Origin: Desulfobulbus elongatus DSM 2908
GTDB lineage: Bacteria; Desulfobacterota; Desulfobulbia; Desulfobulbales; Desulfobulbaceae
Direction: 5' to 3'
DNA: 64,000 nucleotides
NCBI RefSeq assembly: GCF_000621145.1
Contig: NZ_JHZB01000006.1
Location: 1-64,000 of the forward strand
Positions 9,624 through 18,608 of this stretch are shown piece after piece. A program made the translations under genes and the position numbers. Numbering within the stretch: position 1 is the stretch's first letter; every line of letters begins with the position of its first letter. Below the pieces are notes generated by a model. The model searched no databases. It saw nothing but the letters and a program-made list of their open reading frames with translations, and was not told where the DNA came from.

Positions 9624-9656
9624 AAAAAAGGGTTAGCTTCGAAAAGCTAACCCTTT
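9624..9656 (-). terminator. Rho-independent terminator downstream of tRNA-Pro
   Basis: A perfect 13-bp stem (9627-9639 pairing with 9644-9656) encloses the tetraloop CGAA. Read on the minus strand it is followed by a run of T. It lies directly downstream of the minus-strand tRNA gene and should end its transcript. Confidence 0.85.
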
Positions 9657-9664
9657 GATATTGC

Positions 9665-9742
9665 TGGTCGGGGCGGAGTGATTCGAACACTCGACCTCCT
9701 GCTCCCAAGGCAGGCGCGCTAACCAGGCTGCGCTACGCCCCG
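9665..9742 (-). tRNA. tRNA-Pro (anticodon UGG)
   Basis: On the minus strand the 78-base sequence folds as a full cloverleaf. The acceptor stem CGGGGCG pairs with CGCCCCG, with discriminator A and an encoded CCA end. The D arm is GCGC...GCGC, and the anticodon arm is CCTGC/GCAGG around loop CTTGGGA, giving anticodon TGG. The T arm is GAGTG-TTCGAAT-CACTC. A UGG anticodon reads all or most proline codons. No integrase or duplicated 3' end that would mark an attachment site was seen nearby. Confidence 0.97.
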
Positions 9743-10025
9743 ACAGTGATGGCAGTCCATACGGAGGGACAAATTTACTACACCATCCATCCTGCGCATG
9801 CAAGCCTTTTCCCGGAAACAGACAGGGAAAAAGAGCGGTAATCCCGACCCATGCATCGTGCGGCGGCACCTGGCGTTCCTGCTGGCCCATGCCGCCCTGC
9901 CGAACGCAAGCAGCCACATTCGGCTGGCGCAATTCCCCGGTTCTTCTTACAATTGAACCGGAATGAGCTGCTGCCGGATCGAGCCGGCCAGCAGCATCGA
10001 CGAGCAGCCCTTCCCCGGAGCCCCC

Positions 10026-11147
10026 ATGGCCGCCCCCCCTTCCCTGATCCAGCGCATCACTTTTCTCCTCATCAGTCTGGTCTCCGCGCTGATGCTCGGC
10101 ATGGTCCTCTGGCCGTTCTGGACGCAGCTCTTTCTCGCCTTTCTCCTGGCCAGCGTTTTCCGGACGCCCTACATCCGGCTTTGCGCCCGCATTCGCGCTC
10201 CCTGGGCCGCCGCCTGTCTCACCTGCCTGCTGATCACCCTCTGCGTCTTTCTGCCGCTCCTGTTCTGCATCGGCGCGCTCTCCGCCGAGATTCCCGGCGT
10301 GATCAACCTGATCAAGGAAAATGACGTGCTCCTCCTGCTCCAGCAGAACCTGCAAAGCAGCAGCCTGGTGCACCGGATTGACGACCTGCTCGCCGGTTTC
10401 GGCATCCACATGGATTTTGAGCGTCTTCTCGGCCTGATCTCCGATCTTTCCACCACGGTCGGCGTCTTCGTGTACAATCAGGTTTCGGGATGGGCCGCCA
10501 ACATCGTCCGGTTCGTGCTTCAGTTTCTGCTCGTGATCGTCGGCGTCTTTTTCCTTCTGATCGAATTCGACCGGCTGACCGACTTTCTTCTCCGGCTCTC
10601 GCCGCTGCCCGAGTCGCAGAACCGGTTCCTCATCGATCGATTTTCGGCCATCTCCGGCGCCGTCCTCGTCGGCAACAGCGTAAGCGGCCTCATTCAAGGG
10701 GTGTGCGGCGGCATCTACTTCGCCGCGATGGGGCTGATCTCGCCGGTGCTCTGGGGATCGGTGATGGCGGTGGTGGCCTTCATGCCGATCGTCGGCATCG
10801 GTCTGGTCCTGCTGCCGACCGCCCTGATCCTCGTTCTCAAGGGCAGCGGTTGGCAGGCCCTGGCCACAGTGCTGTTCTATCTGCTGCTCACCTTTGTCGT
10901 CGACTACCTGTTCAAGCCCAAATTCGTGGGCAATCGGGCGAATCTGCCGCCGCTGCTCGTCCTGCTGTCCATCCTCGGCGGCATGAACCTGTCCGGGGTG
11001 ATGGGGATCATCTACGGCCCGCTGGCCCTCACCGCCTTCTTTACCCTTGTCGATATGTATCTCCTCGAATATCAGCCCTACTTCGATCGCAGGGGGGCAA
11101 GCGGGCGCCACGATGCGCCCGCCGACACGAACGAGTGGCACCCCTGA
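10026..11147 (+). CDS. AI-2E family transporter (PerM/YdiK-type permease)
   Basis: This 373-residue polytopic inner-membrane protein has hydrophobic segments near the N-terminus (ITFLLISLVSALMLGMVLW), a soluble central region (~95-150), and a C-terminal membrane block. That block has the family's glycine-rich features (GNSVSGLIQGVCGGIYFAAM, GVMGIIYGPLALTAFF). Members export varied small molecules or act as cation antiporters, and the name reflects one early member rather than proven AI-2 transport here. The ATG at 10026 begins the conserved part; an upstream in-frame ATG at 9963 would add a 21-residue polar extension that does not look native. It stands alone between a tRNA gene and uppP. Confidence 0.85.
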   Translation: MAAPPSLIQRITFLLISLVSALMLGMVLWPFWTQLFLAFLLASVFRTPYIRLCARIRAPWAAACLTCLLITLCVFLPLLFCIGALSAEIPGVINLIKENDVLLLLQQNLQSSSLVHRIDDLLAGFGIHMDFERLLGLISDLSTTVGVFVYNQVSGWAANIVRFVLQFLLVIVGVFFLLIEFDRLTDFLLRLSPLPESQNRFLIDRFSAISGAVLVGNSVSGLIQGVCGGIYFAAMGLISPVLWGSVMAVVAFMPIVGIGLVLLPTALILVLKGSGWQALATVLFYLLLTFVVDYLFKPKFVGNRANLPPLLVLLSILGGMNLSGVMGIIYGPLALTAFFTLVDMYLLEYQPYFDRRGASGRHDAPADTNEWHP

Positions 11148-11175
11148 CACCGGTCTTCCCGTTCACCGTATCCCC

Positions 11176-11204
11176 TTGACAGGGCCTGGACGATCAGGTA
11201 ACAG
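11176..11204 (+). promoter_or_regulatory. Possible promoter for uppP
   Basis: TTGACA (11176-11181), a 17-base spacer and TAACAG (11199-11204) lie about 150 bases before uppP. The -35 element is perfect and the -10 is weak. Nothing else is evident in the 11148-11357 gap. Confidence 0.35.
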
Positions 11205-11357
11205 GCAGAGGGCCTTGCCGGGCCGTGGATTCTGGCCGGCATCCCGCGGAACGCCCGACGTGCGCCGGCTCCGGACAGCGGTGCCGTGAGCAGGCAGGGA
11301 GGGGCGCCCGTTTTTCCGGACGCCTGTCCCTCTCTTTCCTTGATGACGGAGTACTCA

Positions 11358-12158
11358 ATGGAGTTTTTCGCGCTGATCCAAAGCATCGTTCTCGGCCTGG
11401 TCGAGGGCCTCACGGAGTTCCTGCCCATTTCCTCCACCGGCCACCTGATCATCGCCGGCGATCTGCTCGCCTATACGGGCGAGCAGGCCAAGACCTTCGA
11501 GATCTGCATCCAGTTGGGCGCGATCCTCGCGGTCTGCTGGCTCTACCGGCAGCGGCTGCTGCGGGTGGTAGCCGGACTGACCCGCGAGGCCGGCGCCCGG
11601 CAATTCGCGCTCAACCTGGTCATCGGCGTCCTGCCGTCGGCTGTCTTCGGCCTGCTGCTGCACACGATGATCAAGGAGCACCTGTTCAACCCGGTGGTGG
11701 TGGCCCTGGCGATGATTGTCGGCGGCCTGGTCATTTTCCTGGTCGAGCGGCGCGAACGCAAGCCCCGTATCGCCGAGGTCGAGCAGATGCGCGCAAGCGA
11801 CGCCCTCAAGGTCGGTTTCGCCCAGGTGTTCTCCCTGATTCCCGGCACCTCCCGCTCGGGGGCGACGATCATCGGCGGCATGCTGTTCGGCCTCTCCCGC
11901 AAGGCGGCGACGGAATTTTCCTTTTTTCTCGCCATCCCCACCATGTTCCTGGCCACCGGCTACGACGTCTACAAATCCTGGCATGCGCTGGCCCAGCAGG
12001 ACCTGCCCTTCTTCGCCGTGGGCTTCGTCACCGCCTTTCTCAGCGCCCTGGTGGCCATCAAGGGATTGATCCGCTACGTCGCGCACCACGACTTCACCAT
12101 CTTCGCCTGGTACCGGGTCGTGTTCGGTGCCCTGGCCCTGTTCTATTTCCTCCGCTGA
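11358..12158 (+). CDS. uppP: Undecaprenyl-diphosphatase
   Basis: This enzyme dephosphorylates undecaprenyl diphosphate to recycle the lipid carrier for peptidoglycan and other envelope glycans, and overproduction gives bacitracin resistance. The 266-residue membrane protein carries both family signatures, EGLTEFLPISSTGHL near residue 16 and PGTSRSGATI near 175. The start is the ATG at 11358, preceded by GGAG six bases upstream; an ATG 15 bases earlier lacks a ribosome-binding site. The DedA gene follows after 8 bases on the same strand, so the two are probably one operon. DedA proteins have themselves been linked to undecaprenyl phosphate flipping, which fits the pairing. Confidence 0.97.
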   Translation: MEFFALIQSIVLGLVEGLTEFLPISSTGHLIIAGDLLAYTGEQAKTFEICIQLGAILAVCWLYRQRLLRVVAGLTREAGARQFALNLVIGVLPSAVFGLLLHTMIKEHLFNPVVVALAMIVGGLVIFLVERRERKPRIAEVEQMRASDALKVGFAQVFSLIPGTSRSGATIIGGMLFGLSRKAATEFSFFLAIPTMFLATGYDVYKSWHALAQQDLPFFAVGFVTAFLSALVAIKGLIRYVAHHDFTIFAWYRVVFGALALFYFLR

Positions 12159-12166
12159 GTTGCGCC

Positions 12167-12790
12167 ATGATCACCGAATTCATCACGAACGTGGCGGTCT
12201 GGATTCTCGAGACCACCGCCTATGCCGGCGCCTTTTTCCTCATGGCCCTGGAAAGCATGATCGCCCCGGTCCCCAGCGAGGCGGTGATGCCCTTTGTCGG
12301 CTTTCTGGTTGCCGACGGCAAGTGGGACCTCTGGCTGGCCGTGCTGGCCACCAGCCTGGGCTCGTTGGCCGGCTCGCTCGCCTCCTACTGGATGGGCTAT
12401 TACGGCGGCAAGCCGCTGGTGCTCGAGGTCGGCAGGTATCTGTTGCTCAACCGCCACGACCTGGAACGGACCGAGCGCTATTTCCAACGGCGGCAGGGGC
12501 TGTACACCGTGTTCCTGGCCCGCTTCATTCCGGTGATCCGCCACTTTATTTCCATCCCCGCCGGCATGGGCAGGATGCCGCTGGTGCCGTTCATGCTGGT
12601 GTCGACCATCGGCGCCACCCTGTGGAACGGCTTTCTTCTTTTCCTGGGCATGCGGCTGCGCGAACACTGGACCGTGGTGCAGAAGTATTCCCACCAGGTC
12701 GACATCGTCATCGTGGTGGCGGCCGTGATCGGTCTCGGCTGGTTCCTCCGCACCCGGCTGTCCGCCCGCAAGCGCAGGCTCGACAACTAG
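12167..12790 (+). CDS. DedA family membrane protein
   Basis: This 207-residue polytopic membrane protein has the DedA/SNARE-associated domain: an ESMIAPVPSEAVMPFVGFL entrance segment, the GSLAGSLASYWMGYYGG motif, and FLARFIPVIRHFISIPAG with the conserved arginine pair. DedA proteins act in lipid-carrier and phospholipid translocation and in membrane homeostasis. It follows uppP closely, suggesting cooperation in recycling undecaprenyl phosphate. The start is the ATG at 12167, which gives the usual family length. Confidence 0.9.
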   Translation: MITEFITNVAVWILETTAYAGAFFLMALESMIAPVPSEAVMPFVGFLVADGKWDLWLAVLATSLGSLAGSLASYWMGYYGGKPLVLEVGRYLLLNRHDLERTERYFQRRQGLYTVFLARFIPVIRHFISIPAGMGRMPLVPFMLVSTIGATLWNGFLLFLGMRLREHWTVVQKYSHQVDIVIVVAAVIGLGWFLRTRLSARKRRLDN

Positions 12791-12873
12791 CGTCCGGGCA
12801 AAGAATCCCCGGTGGGGCGGACGGCCATTGCGCCGCTTTTGCCGGAGGGATCGCCCCTTTCCGCCGCCGTTCC

Positions 12874-12901
12874 TCTTGACGAACCAAGGGCCCGGTATAA
12901 T
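12874..12901 (+). promoter_or_regulatory. Promoter upstream of the HtrA gene
   Basis: A perfect TATAAT (12896-12901) lies 96 bases before the protease start. The best -35 is TCTTGA (12874-12879) with a 16-base spacer; the overlapping TTGACG would leave only 14 bases. It is probably the main promoter of the protease gene. Confidence 0.5.
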
Positions 12902-12997
12902 GTTCTTGCCAGCATTGCCTGGACCTGCCGCATGCCGTCAACGAACCGTTCATGCCGCAGGACGCCCTCTTTTGCCATGATCGAATGGAGCAACCAC

Positions 12998-14467
<1,470 letters not shown>

Positions 14468-14500
14468 GTCCGCGGCCGCATCGGAGCCGTACCACGAAGA

Positions 14501-14535
14501 AAAGCCGGCATGGGATTCCATGCCGGCTTTTTTGT
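14501..14535 (+). terminator. Bidirectional rho-independent terminator
   Basis: A perfect 13-bp stem (14501-14513 with 14518-14530) has a 4-base loop. It is preceded by an A run and followed by TTTGTT, so it can act in both directions. It separates the convergent protease and sensor kinase genes. Confidence 0.9.
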
Positions 14536-14563
14536 TGCCGGGGCGGCGGCATGACGTCCATGC

Positions 14564-17500
14564 TCAGGAGGATGCCCCCTGCAAGCAGCGCTCGATTTCG
14601 TGCAGCAGCGTTGCCATGCTGAAGGGTTTCTTGAGCAGGGGGATGGGAGGGCCGCCTTCTCCGGAAAGGATATCGGCGGCATATCCGGACATGAACATCA
14701 TGTTGATTCCCGGACGGTTGGCCACAATCCGCCGGCTGAGTTCCCTGCCGTGCATGCCCGGCAGGACGACATCGGTGAGGAGCAGGTCGATCCGCTGGTC
14801 GCGGTCGGCGGCAATGGCCAGCGCCTCCTCCGGGGTTGCGGCCGCCAGTGGAATATAGCCGCTTGCCGCCAGCATGTTGGCGATCAGTTGGCGGACCGTG
14901 GCTTCGTCCTCGACCAGGAGGATGACCGCGGTCCGGGTCGCCGGCGGCGGTTCGATCCGTTCCGATGCCGCCCCGGGATCTTCCTCCCGGCAGCGCGGCA
15001 GCACGACCCGGAAGGTCGCGCCAGAGCCCAGTTCGCTCTCGACCAGCACCAGTCCCCTGTTCTGGGTGACGATGCCGTAGACCGTCGCCAGGCCGAGACC
15101 GGTGCCCTTGCCCGTTTCCTTGGTGGTGTAAAACGGCTCGAAAATGTGCTGCCTGGTTTCGGGGCTCATGCCGCAGCCGGTGTCGCTCACGGTGAGCTGC
15201 ACATACTCGCCGGTCGTCATGTCCGGATACCTGCTGACGAATGCCTCGTCCAGGCGGACATTCGCGGTGGCCACCAGCAAGCGGCCGCCGTTTTCCATGG
15301 CGTCGCGGGCATTGACGATCAGGTTCATGATCACCTGGTCGGCCTGGCCGGGATCCATGTGGACCGGCCACAGGTGTTCGGCCAGATCGATTTCGAAGCG
15401 GATGTCCTCGCGGATCAGCCGGCCCAGTCCCTTGTGCGCGCTCCTGACCAGATCGTTCAAATCGAGCACCTGCGGCAGGATCGTCTCCTTGCGGGAAAAG
15501 GCGAGCAGCTGCTGGGTGATGTCCCGCGACTGGCTGGCCGCCTTGGTGATCTGGGAGAGGTAGGCGCGCATCTTCTCGGGAGCAATGGCGGTGTTCTGCA
15601 TGAGTTCGGCATAGCCGAGGATGACCAGCAGCTTGTTGTTGAAGTCGTGGGCCACGCCGCCGGCCAGACGGCCGATGGCCTCGAGTTTCTGGGCCTGGCG
15701 CAACTGGTCCTCGAGCCTGCCCTTTTCCTTTTCTTCCTCTTTTTTCCCGGTGATGTCGACCATGATGCCCCGCCGCCAGCGCGGTCGGCCCTGGTCCGAC
15801 ACCACGGTGACCAGGTCCCGGACCCACAGGATCCGGCTGTCCCTGGCCAGGAAACGGTACTCCAGGGCGTGATCCTCCCCCTTGGCGGTGCCGGCCAGGG
15901 TCAGGGCATGGATGCGTTCCCGATCCTCGGGGTGGAGGTGCCGGAGCCAGAACCCCTCGCCGTACCATTCCTGCACCGGATACCCGAGCAACCGCACCGC
16001 CTGCTTGCTGACGTAGGTGAAGGCCAGGGTCGCGGCATCCGCCTCCCAGACAATGCCGTCCACGGAATCGACCAGATTGACGAAACGGGCCCGCTCCTGG
16101 CGGAGTTCCTTTTCGATCAGTTTCTTCTCGGTGATGTCCCAGGCCACGCCGAGCACACCCATGAGCTGGCCCTCACCGTCGTACACCGGCGTCTTGATGG
16201 TTTCGAACAGTTTGCGGTGCCCGGCGTCGGCGAAGACGACCCATTCCTCGTTGGTGCTCGGGCCTCCGGTGGCAATGGCCCTGCGGTCGTAGCTCCGGTA
16301 AAAATCGGCCACTTCCGGCGGGGAAAAGTCATAATCGGTCTTGCCGATGAGCTGCTCCTCCCTGGTATCGAACACCCGTTCGAAACGGGCGTTGCAGAAC
16401 AGGTAGGCCCCGTCGGGATCCTTCATCCAGATCATGGCGGGAATGGTTTGCAGCAGCTGCCGCAGCCTGGCCTGCTCCCGCTCCAGGGTTCGTTGCACCT
16501 GTTTCAGCTCGGTGATGTCGCGGGCCATGAAGAAGAGGCATTCCTCGCCCCTGACCCTGACCGGGGTCAGGAACAGTTGGACATCCCGCCGCGCGCCGGA
16601 TTTGGTTGTCAGGGCGAAGGCGTAGTTCTCCAGCCGCCCCTGCCTGCGGACGATGGCCGTGGCTTCGGTCCTGGTCGCCGCTGTCCACAGTCCCAGTTCC
16701 AGGGAGGTCCGGCCGACCGCCTCCTCGCCGGTCCATCCCGAGATCCGGGAGAATCCCGTGTTGACTTCAAGAATGCGTCCGTCCTCCAAGCGGGTGATGC
16801 CGGCCATGTCCGGCATCAGATGGAAAAAGGAGGCGTATTTCTGTTCGGAAAGCCGGTATTCTTCCTCGGCCCGCCGCCGTTCGGCCATCTCCCGGCGCAG
16901 CGCCTCGTTGCGCCGCCGTTCCCGGGCGGGTTGTGCCGCCAGCCACCAGACAAAGGCCGCCGCCAGGCAACTGTTGCCCAGGCCGATGAAAAAAAGCGGC
17001 GAATCGGCGGCAACGATCTCGGGCCAGCCTCCCTTGGGGATCGCGGCCAACTGCCACGCGCCGCCGGGCACCGACACCGGCAGGCAGACCGGCTCGCGGG
17101 CGAACAGGGACGCCTCGCCCCACAGCAGGGCACCGGCCCGCTCCCGGTCGTCCATGGTACGCAGGCCGATTTCCAGGGTTGTGGCCGACCGTACCTCACC
17201 GGCGTCGAGCAGGGCCTCGAACCGGGTCACCACCGAGACCACCCCCCAGTAGCGCGCATCGGTTTCCCTCCCGCTTTCCGCGGCGATGAACACCGGCACC
17301 CGGGCGATCAGGCCCTTGCCGCCCTGGACCAGGTCATGGGGCCCGGAGAAGATCGGCCTGCCCGCCCGCATCGCCTGAAGAACGGCGGCCTCCTGTTCGG
17401 GAACGGCGGCATAGCGCAGGCCGAGCGCCTGCCGGTTGCCTTCCAGGGGATAGATCAGGGTGATGGTATTGTCCGGGGCGGCGGCGATATTGCGGATGGA

Positions 17501-17809
17501 GGGCGAGCTGGCGATGGCCTGCCGGGCCAGGGCGTTGAACAGTTCGGGGCTGATGCCGCCCTGGTAGGCGATCACCTCGGTGAGGCCGGACGTGGCGCTG
17601 AAGACGGTATTGACCGCCCCTTCCAGGCGGGCGCGGATGGTGGCGAGTTCCAGGATAACCTGGCTGCGGATGTCGCTCAGGCGTCGTTCCCGGTCCAGCC
17701 GCCCCATGTTGAGGCTGATCAGGACGCCGGCCGCCAGGATCAGGCTCGCCAAGAGCCAGGGGATCCGGGCGAGCCGGACAGCGTACTGCCATCGGCGGAG
17801 CCGTGTCAC
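14564..17809 (-). CDS. CHASE/PAS hybrid sensor histidine kinase with receiver domain
   Basis: This 1081-residue membrane sensor has a first membrane segment at ~15-35 (LLASLILAAGVLISL), a periplasmic CHASE domain (~70-270) and a second membrane segment (FFIGLGNSCLAAAFVWWLA). Three PAS/PAC repeats follow (MPDMAGITRLEDG; TIPAMIWMKDPDG; VDSVDGIVWEADA). The HisKA box is GVAHDFNNKLLVILGYAELM, the ATPase boxes include TGLGLATVYGIV, and the C-terminal receiver is VILLVEDEATVRQLI with acceptor LLTDVVLPGM. The complete N-terminus begins at a GTG (17807-17809) with GGAGG just upstream; no ATG fits. It has no dedicated response regulator next to it. The ligand is unknown. Its 5' end faces the cobalamin riboswitch region, but there is no evidence that it senses cobalamin. 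Confidence 0.9.
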   Translation of the reverse strand: MTRLRRWQYAVRLARIPWLLASLILAAGVLISLNMGRLDRERRLSDIRSQVILELATIRARLEGAVNTVFSATSGLTEVIAYQGGISPELFNALARQAIASSPSIRNIAAAPDNTITLIYPLEGNRQALGLRYAAVPEQEAAVLQAMRAGRPIFSGPHDLVQGGKGLIARVPVFIAAESGRETDARYWGVVSVVTRFEALLDAGEVRSATTLEIGLRTMDDRERAGALLWGEASLFAREPVCLPVSVPGGAWQLAAIPKGGWPEIVAADSPLFFIGLGNSCLAAAFVWWLAAQPARERRRNEALRREMAERRRAEEEYRLSEQKYASFFHLMPDMAGITRLEDGRILEVNTGFSRISGWTGEEAVGRTSLELGLWTAATRTEATAIVRRQGRLENYAFALTTKSGARRDVQLFLTPVRVRGEECLFFMARDITELKQVQRTLEREQARLRQLLQTIPAMIWMKDPDGAYLFCNARFERVFDTREEQLIGKTDYDFSPPEVADFYRSYDRRAIATGGPSTNEEWVVFADAGHRKLFETIKTPVYDGEGQLMGVLGVAWDITEKKLIEKELRQERARFVNLVDSVDGIVWEADAATLAFTYVSKQAVRLLGYPVQEWYGEGFWLRHLHPEDRERIHALTLAGTAKGEDHALEYRFLARDSRILWVRDLVTVVSDQGRPRWRRGIMVDITGKKEEEKEKGRLEDQLRQAQKLEAIGRLAGGVAHDFNNKLLVILGYAELMQNTAIAPEKMRAYLSQITKAASQSRDITQQLLAFSRKETILPQVLDLNDLVRSAHKGLGRLIREDIRFEIDLAEHLWPVHMDPGQADQVIMNLIVNARDAMENGGRLLVATANVRLDEAFVSRYPDMTTGEYVQLTVSDTGCGMSPETRQHIFEPFYTTKETGKGTGLGLATVYGIVTQNRGLVLVESELGSGATFRVVLPRCREEDPGAASERIEPPPATRTAVILLVEDEATVRQLIANMLAASGYIPLAAATPEEALAIAADRDQRIDLLLTDVVLPGMHGRELSRRIVANRPGINMMFMSGYAADILSGEGGPPIPLLKKPFSMATLLHEIERCLQGASS

Positions 17810-17945
17810 AGTGCCTCCAGACAATAGATTGATTCTCTTGTTTTTTTTCGATCCCGCCGGCACGACCCACGGTTCAGGCCAGGATACCAGGGAAGGCCCC
17901 AAAGTCAAGGGCCATGGCGCCGGCGGCCGCGCCGTCATTTTTCTC

Positions 17946-17974
17946 TTGACGTGAACTGCGACATCGGTTCTAGG
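17946..17974 (+). promoter_or_regulatory. Probable promoter of the btuB riboswitch leader
   Basis: TTGACG (17946-17951) and a weak TTCTAG/TCTAGG -10 at 16-17 bases spacing place transcription start near 17980, which is exactly where the first riboswitch's closing stem begins. The match in position is the main support. Confidence 0.45.
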
Positions 17975-17979
17975 AAGCA

Positions 17980-18139
17980 CGTTCGGGTGTTCATCGTGAA
18001 CTGAAAAGGGAACTCCGTGCAAATCGGAGACGGGCCCGCCGCTGTAACCGGGGACGAACGCTGCACCATGTCACTGACCTTCGGGTCGGGAAGACGCAGC
18101 CGGTAGGACGAACCGGAAGTCAGAAGACCTGCCTGAACG
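17980..18139 (+). promoter_or_regulatory. Cobalamin riboswitch, first of a tandem pair
   Basis: The conserved cobalamin aptamer blocks are present in order: AAAAGGGAA, GTGCAAATC, the P4-P6 core GGGCCCGCCGCTGTAACCG, GTCACTG with a CTTCGG-capped stem and CGGGAAG, and the 3' box AGTCAGAAGACCTGCC. The closing P1 stem forms between CGTTCGGG (17980-17987) and CCTGAACG (18132-18139) with one G-U pair. The aptamer senses cobalamin (probably adenosylcobalamin) and represses uptake genes when the vitamin is plentiful. It is followed by a hairpin at ~18147-18165 and a strong intrinsic terminator at 18205-18239, which suggests control by transcription termination. Confidence 0.92.
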
Positions 18140-18204
18140 AACGGGAGACGGCCGCGAGGATGGCCGCGCTTTCTGTTTTTCCTGTCTGTGGATAAAAAAG
18201 GGCT

Positions 18205-18239
18205 ATCCCGGATCGATTCGTCGATCCGGGATTTTTTTT
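18205..18239 (+). terminator. Intrinsic terminator between the two cobalamin riboswitches
   Basis: A perfect 12-bp stem (18205-18216 with 18221-18232) is capped by a TTCG tetraloop and followed by eight T. It stands between the two aptamers with no gene ahead of it, so it is most likely the output of the first riboswitch. I could not define an antiterminator by eye. Confidence 0.9.
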
Positions 18240-18313
18240 GGGGGAAACCATCCGGGAAAAGGACGGACGAAACCTTTTTTGGCTGGAGGCCTTCTCCCGG
18301 AAGCACACAAGCG

Positions 18314-18472
18314 CATCAGGTGCTCGGCAACGAGCTGAAAAGGGAACCCCGTGCGAATCGGGGACGGGCCCGCCGCTGTGACCGGGGACCGCGACCGCAT
18401 GAAACCACTGCCCCACGGGGCGGGAAGGCGCGGTCAGCGGGACGATCCGGGAGTCAGAAGACCTGCCTGATG
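18314..18472 (+). promoter_or_regulatory. Cobalamin riboswitch, second of a tandem pair
   Basis: All the cobalamin aptamer blocks are repeated: AAAAGGGAA, GTGCGAATC, GGGCCCGCCGCTGTGACCG, CCACTG...CGGGAAGG and AGTCAGAAGACCTGCC. P1 is a perfect 7-bp stem, CATCAGG (18314-18320) with CCTGATG (18466-18472). Core blocks match the first copy closely while peripheral stems differ, so the pair is an old duplication or convergent rather than a recent repeat. Its downstream platform appears to act on the btuB ribosome-binding site. Confidence 0.95.
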
Positions 18473-18518
18473 GAGATGTCACGGCATTCCGCGGACAACG
18501 GAACGGCCACGGGTCGCG

Positions 18519-18603
18519 TGGAGAAACAGGGAATCTCCAGATCGATTATCATCGGTCCGGGGAGTGTTCGCGCCTCGGACGCACAGTTCCATCCATCTGG
18601 AGG
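18519..18603 (+). promoter_or_regulatory. Ribosome-binding-site switch (expression platform) before btuB
   Basis: CTCCAGAT (18535-18542) is perfectly complementary to ATCTGGAG (18595-18602), which covers the btuB Shine-Dalgarno GGAGG (18599-18603). The same anti-SD segment can instead pair locally, TGGAGA (18519-18524) with TCTCCA (18534-18539). The two pairings are mutually exclusive, a classic on/off layout for translation control. This is inferred from base pairing alone. Confidence 0.6.
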
Positions 18604-18608
18604 TTGCA

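Noticed and set aside
9665-9742. tRNA-Pro as a prophage or island attachment site
   Set aside because: No integrase gene or repeated tRNA 3' end was found on either side.
14600-17827. Plus-strand frame of ~1075 residues opposite the CHASE/PAS kinase
   Set aside because: The minus strand carries the complete kinase domain series; the plus product is composition-driven.
18188-18600. Short reading frames through the riboswitch region
   Set aside because: They run across conserved aptamer RNA and terminator stems and have no protein-like features.
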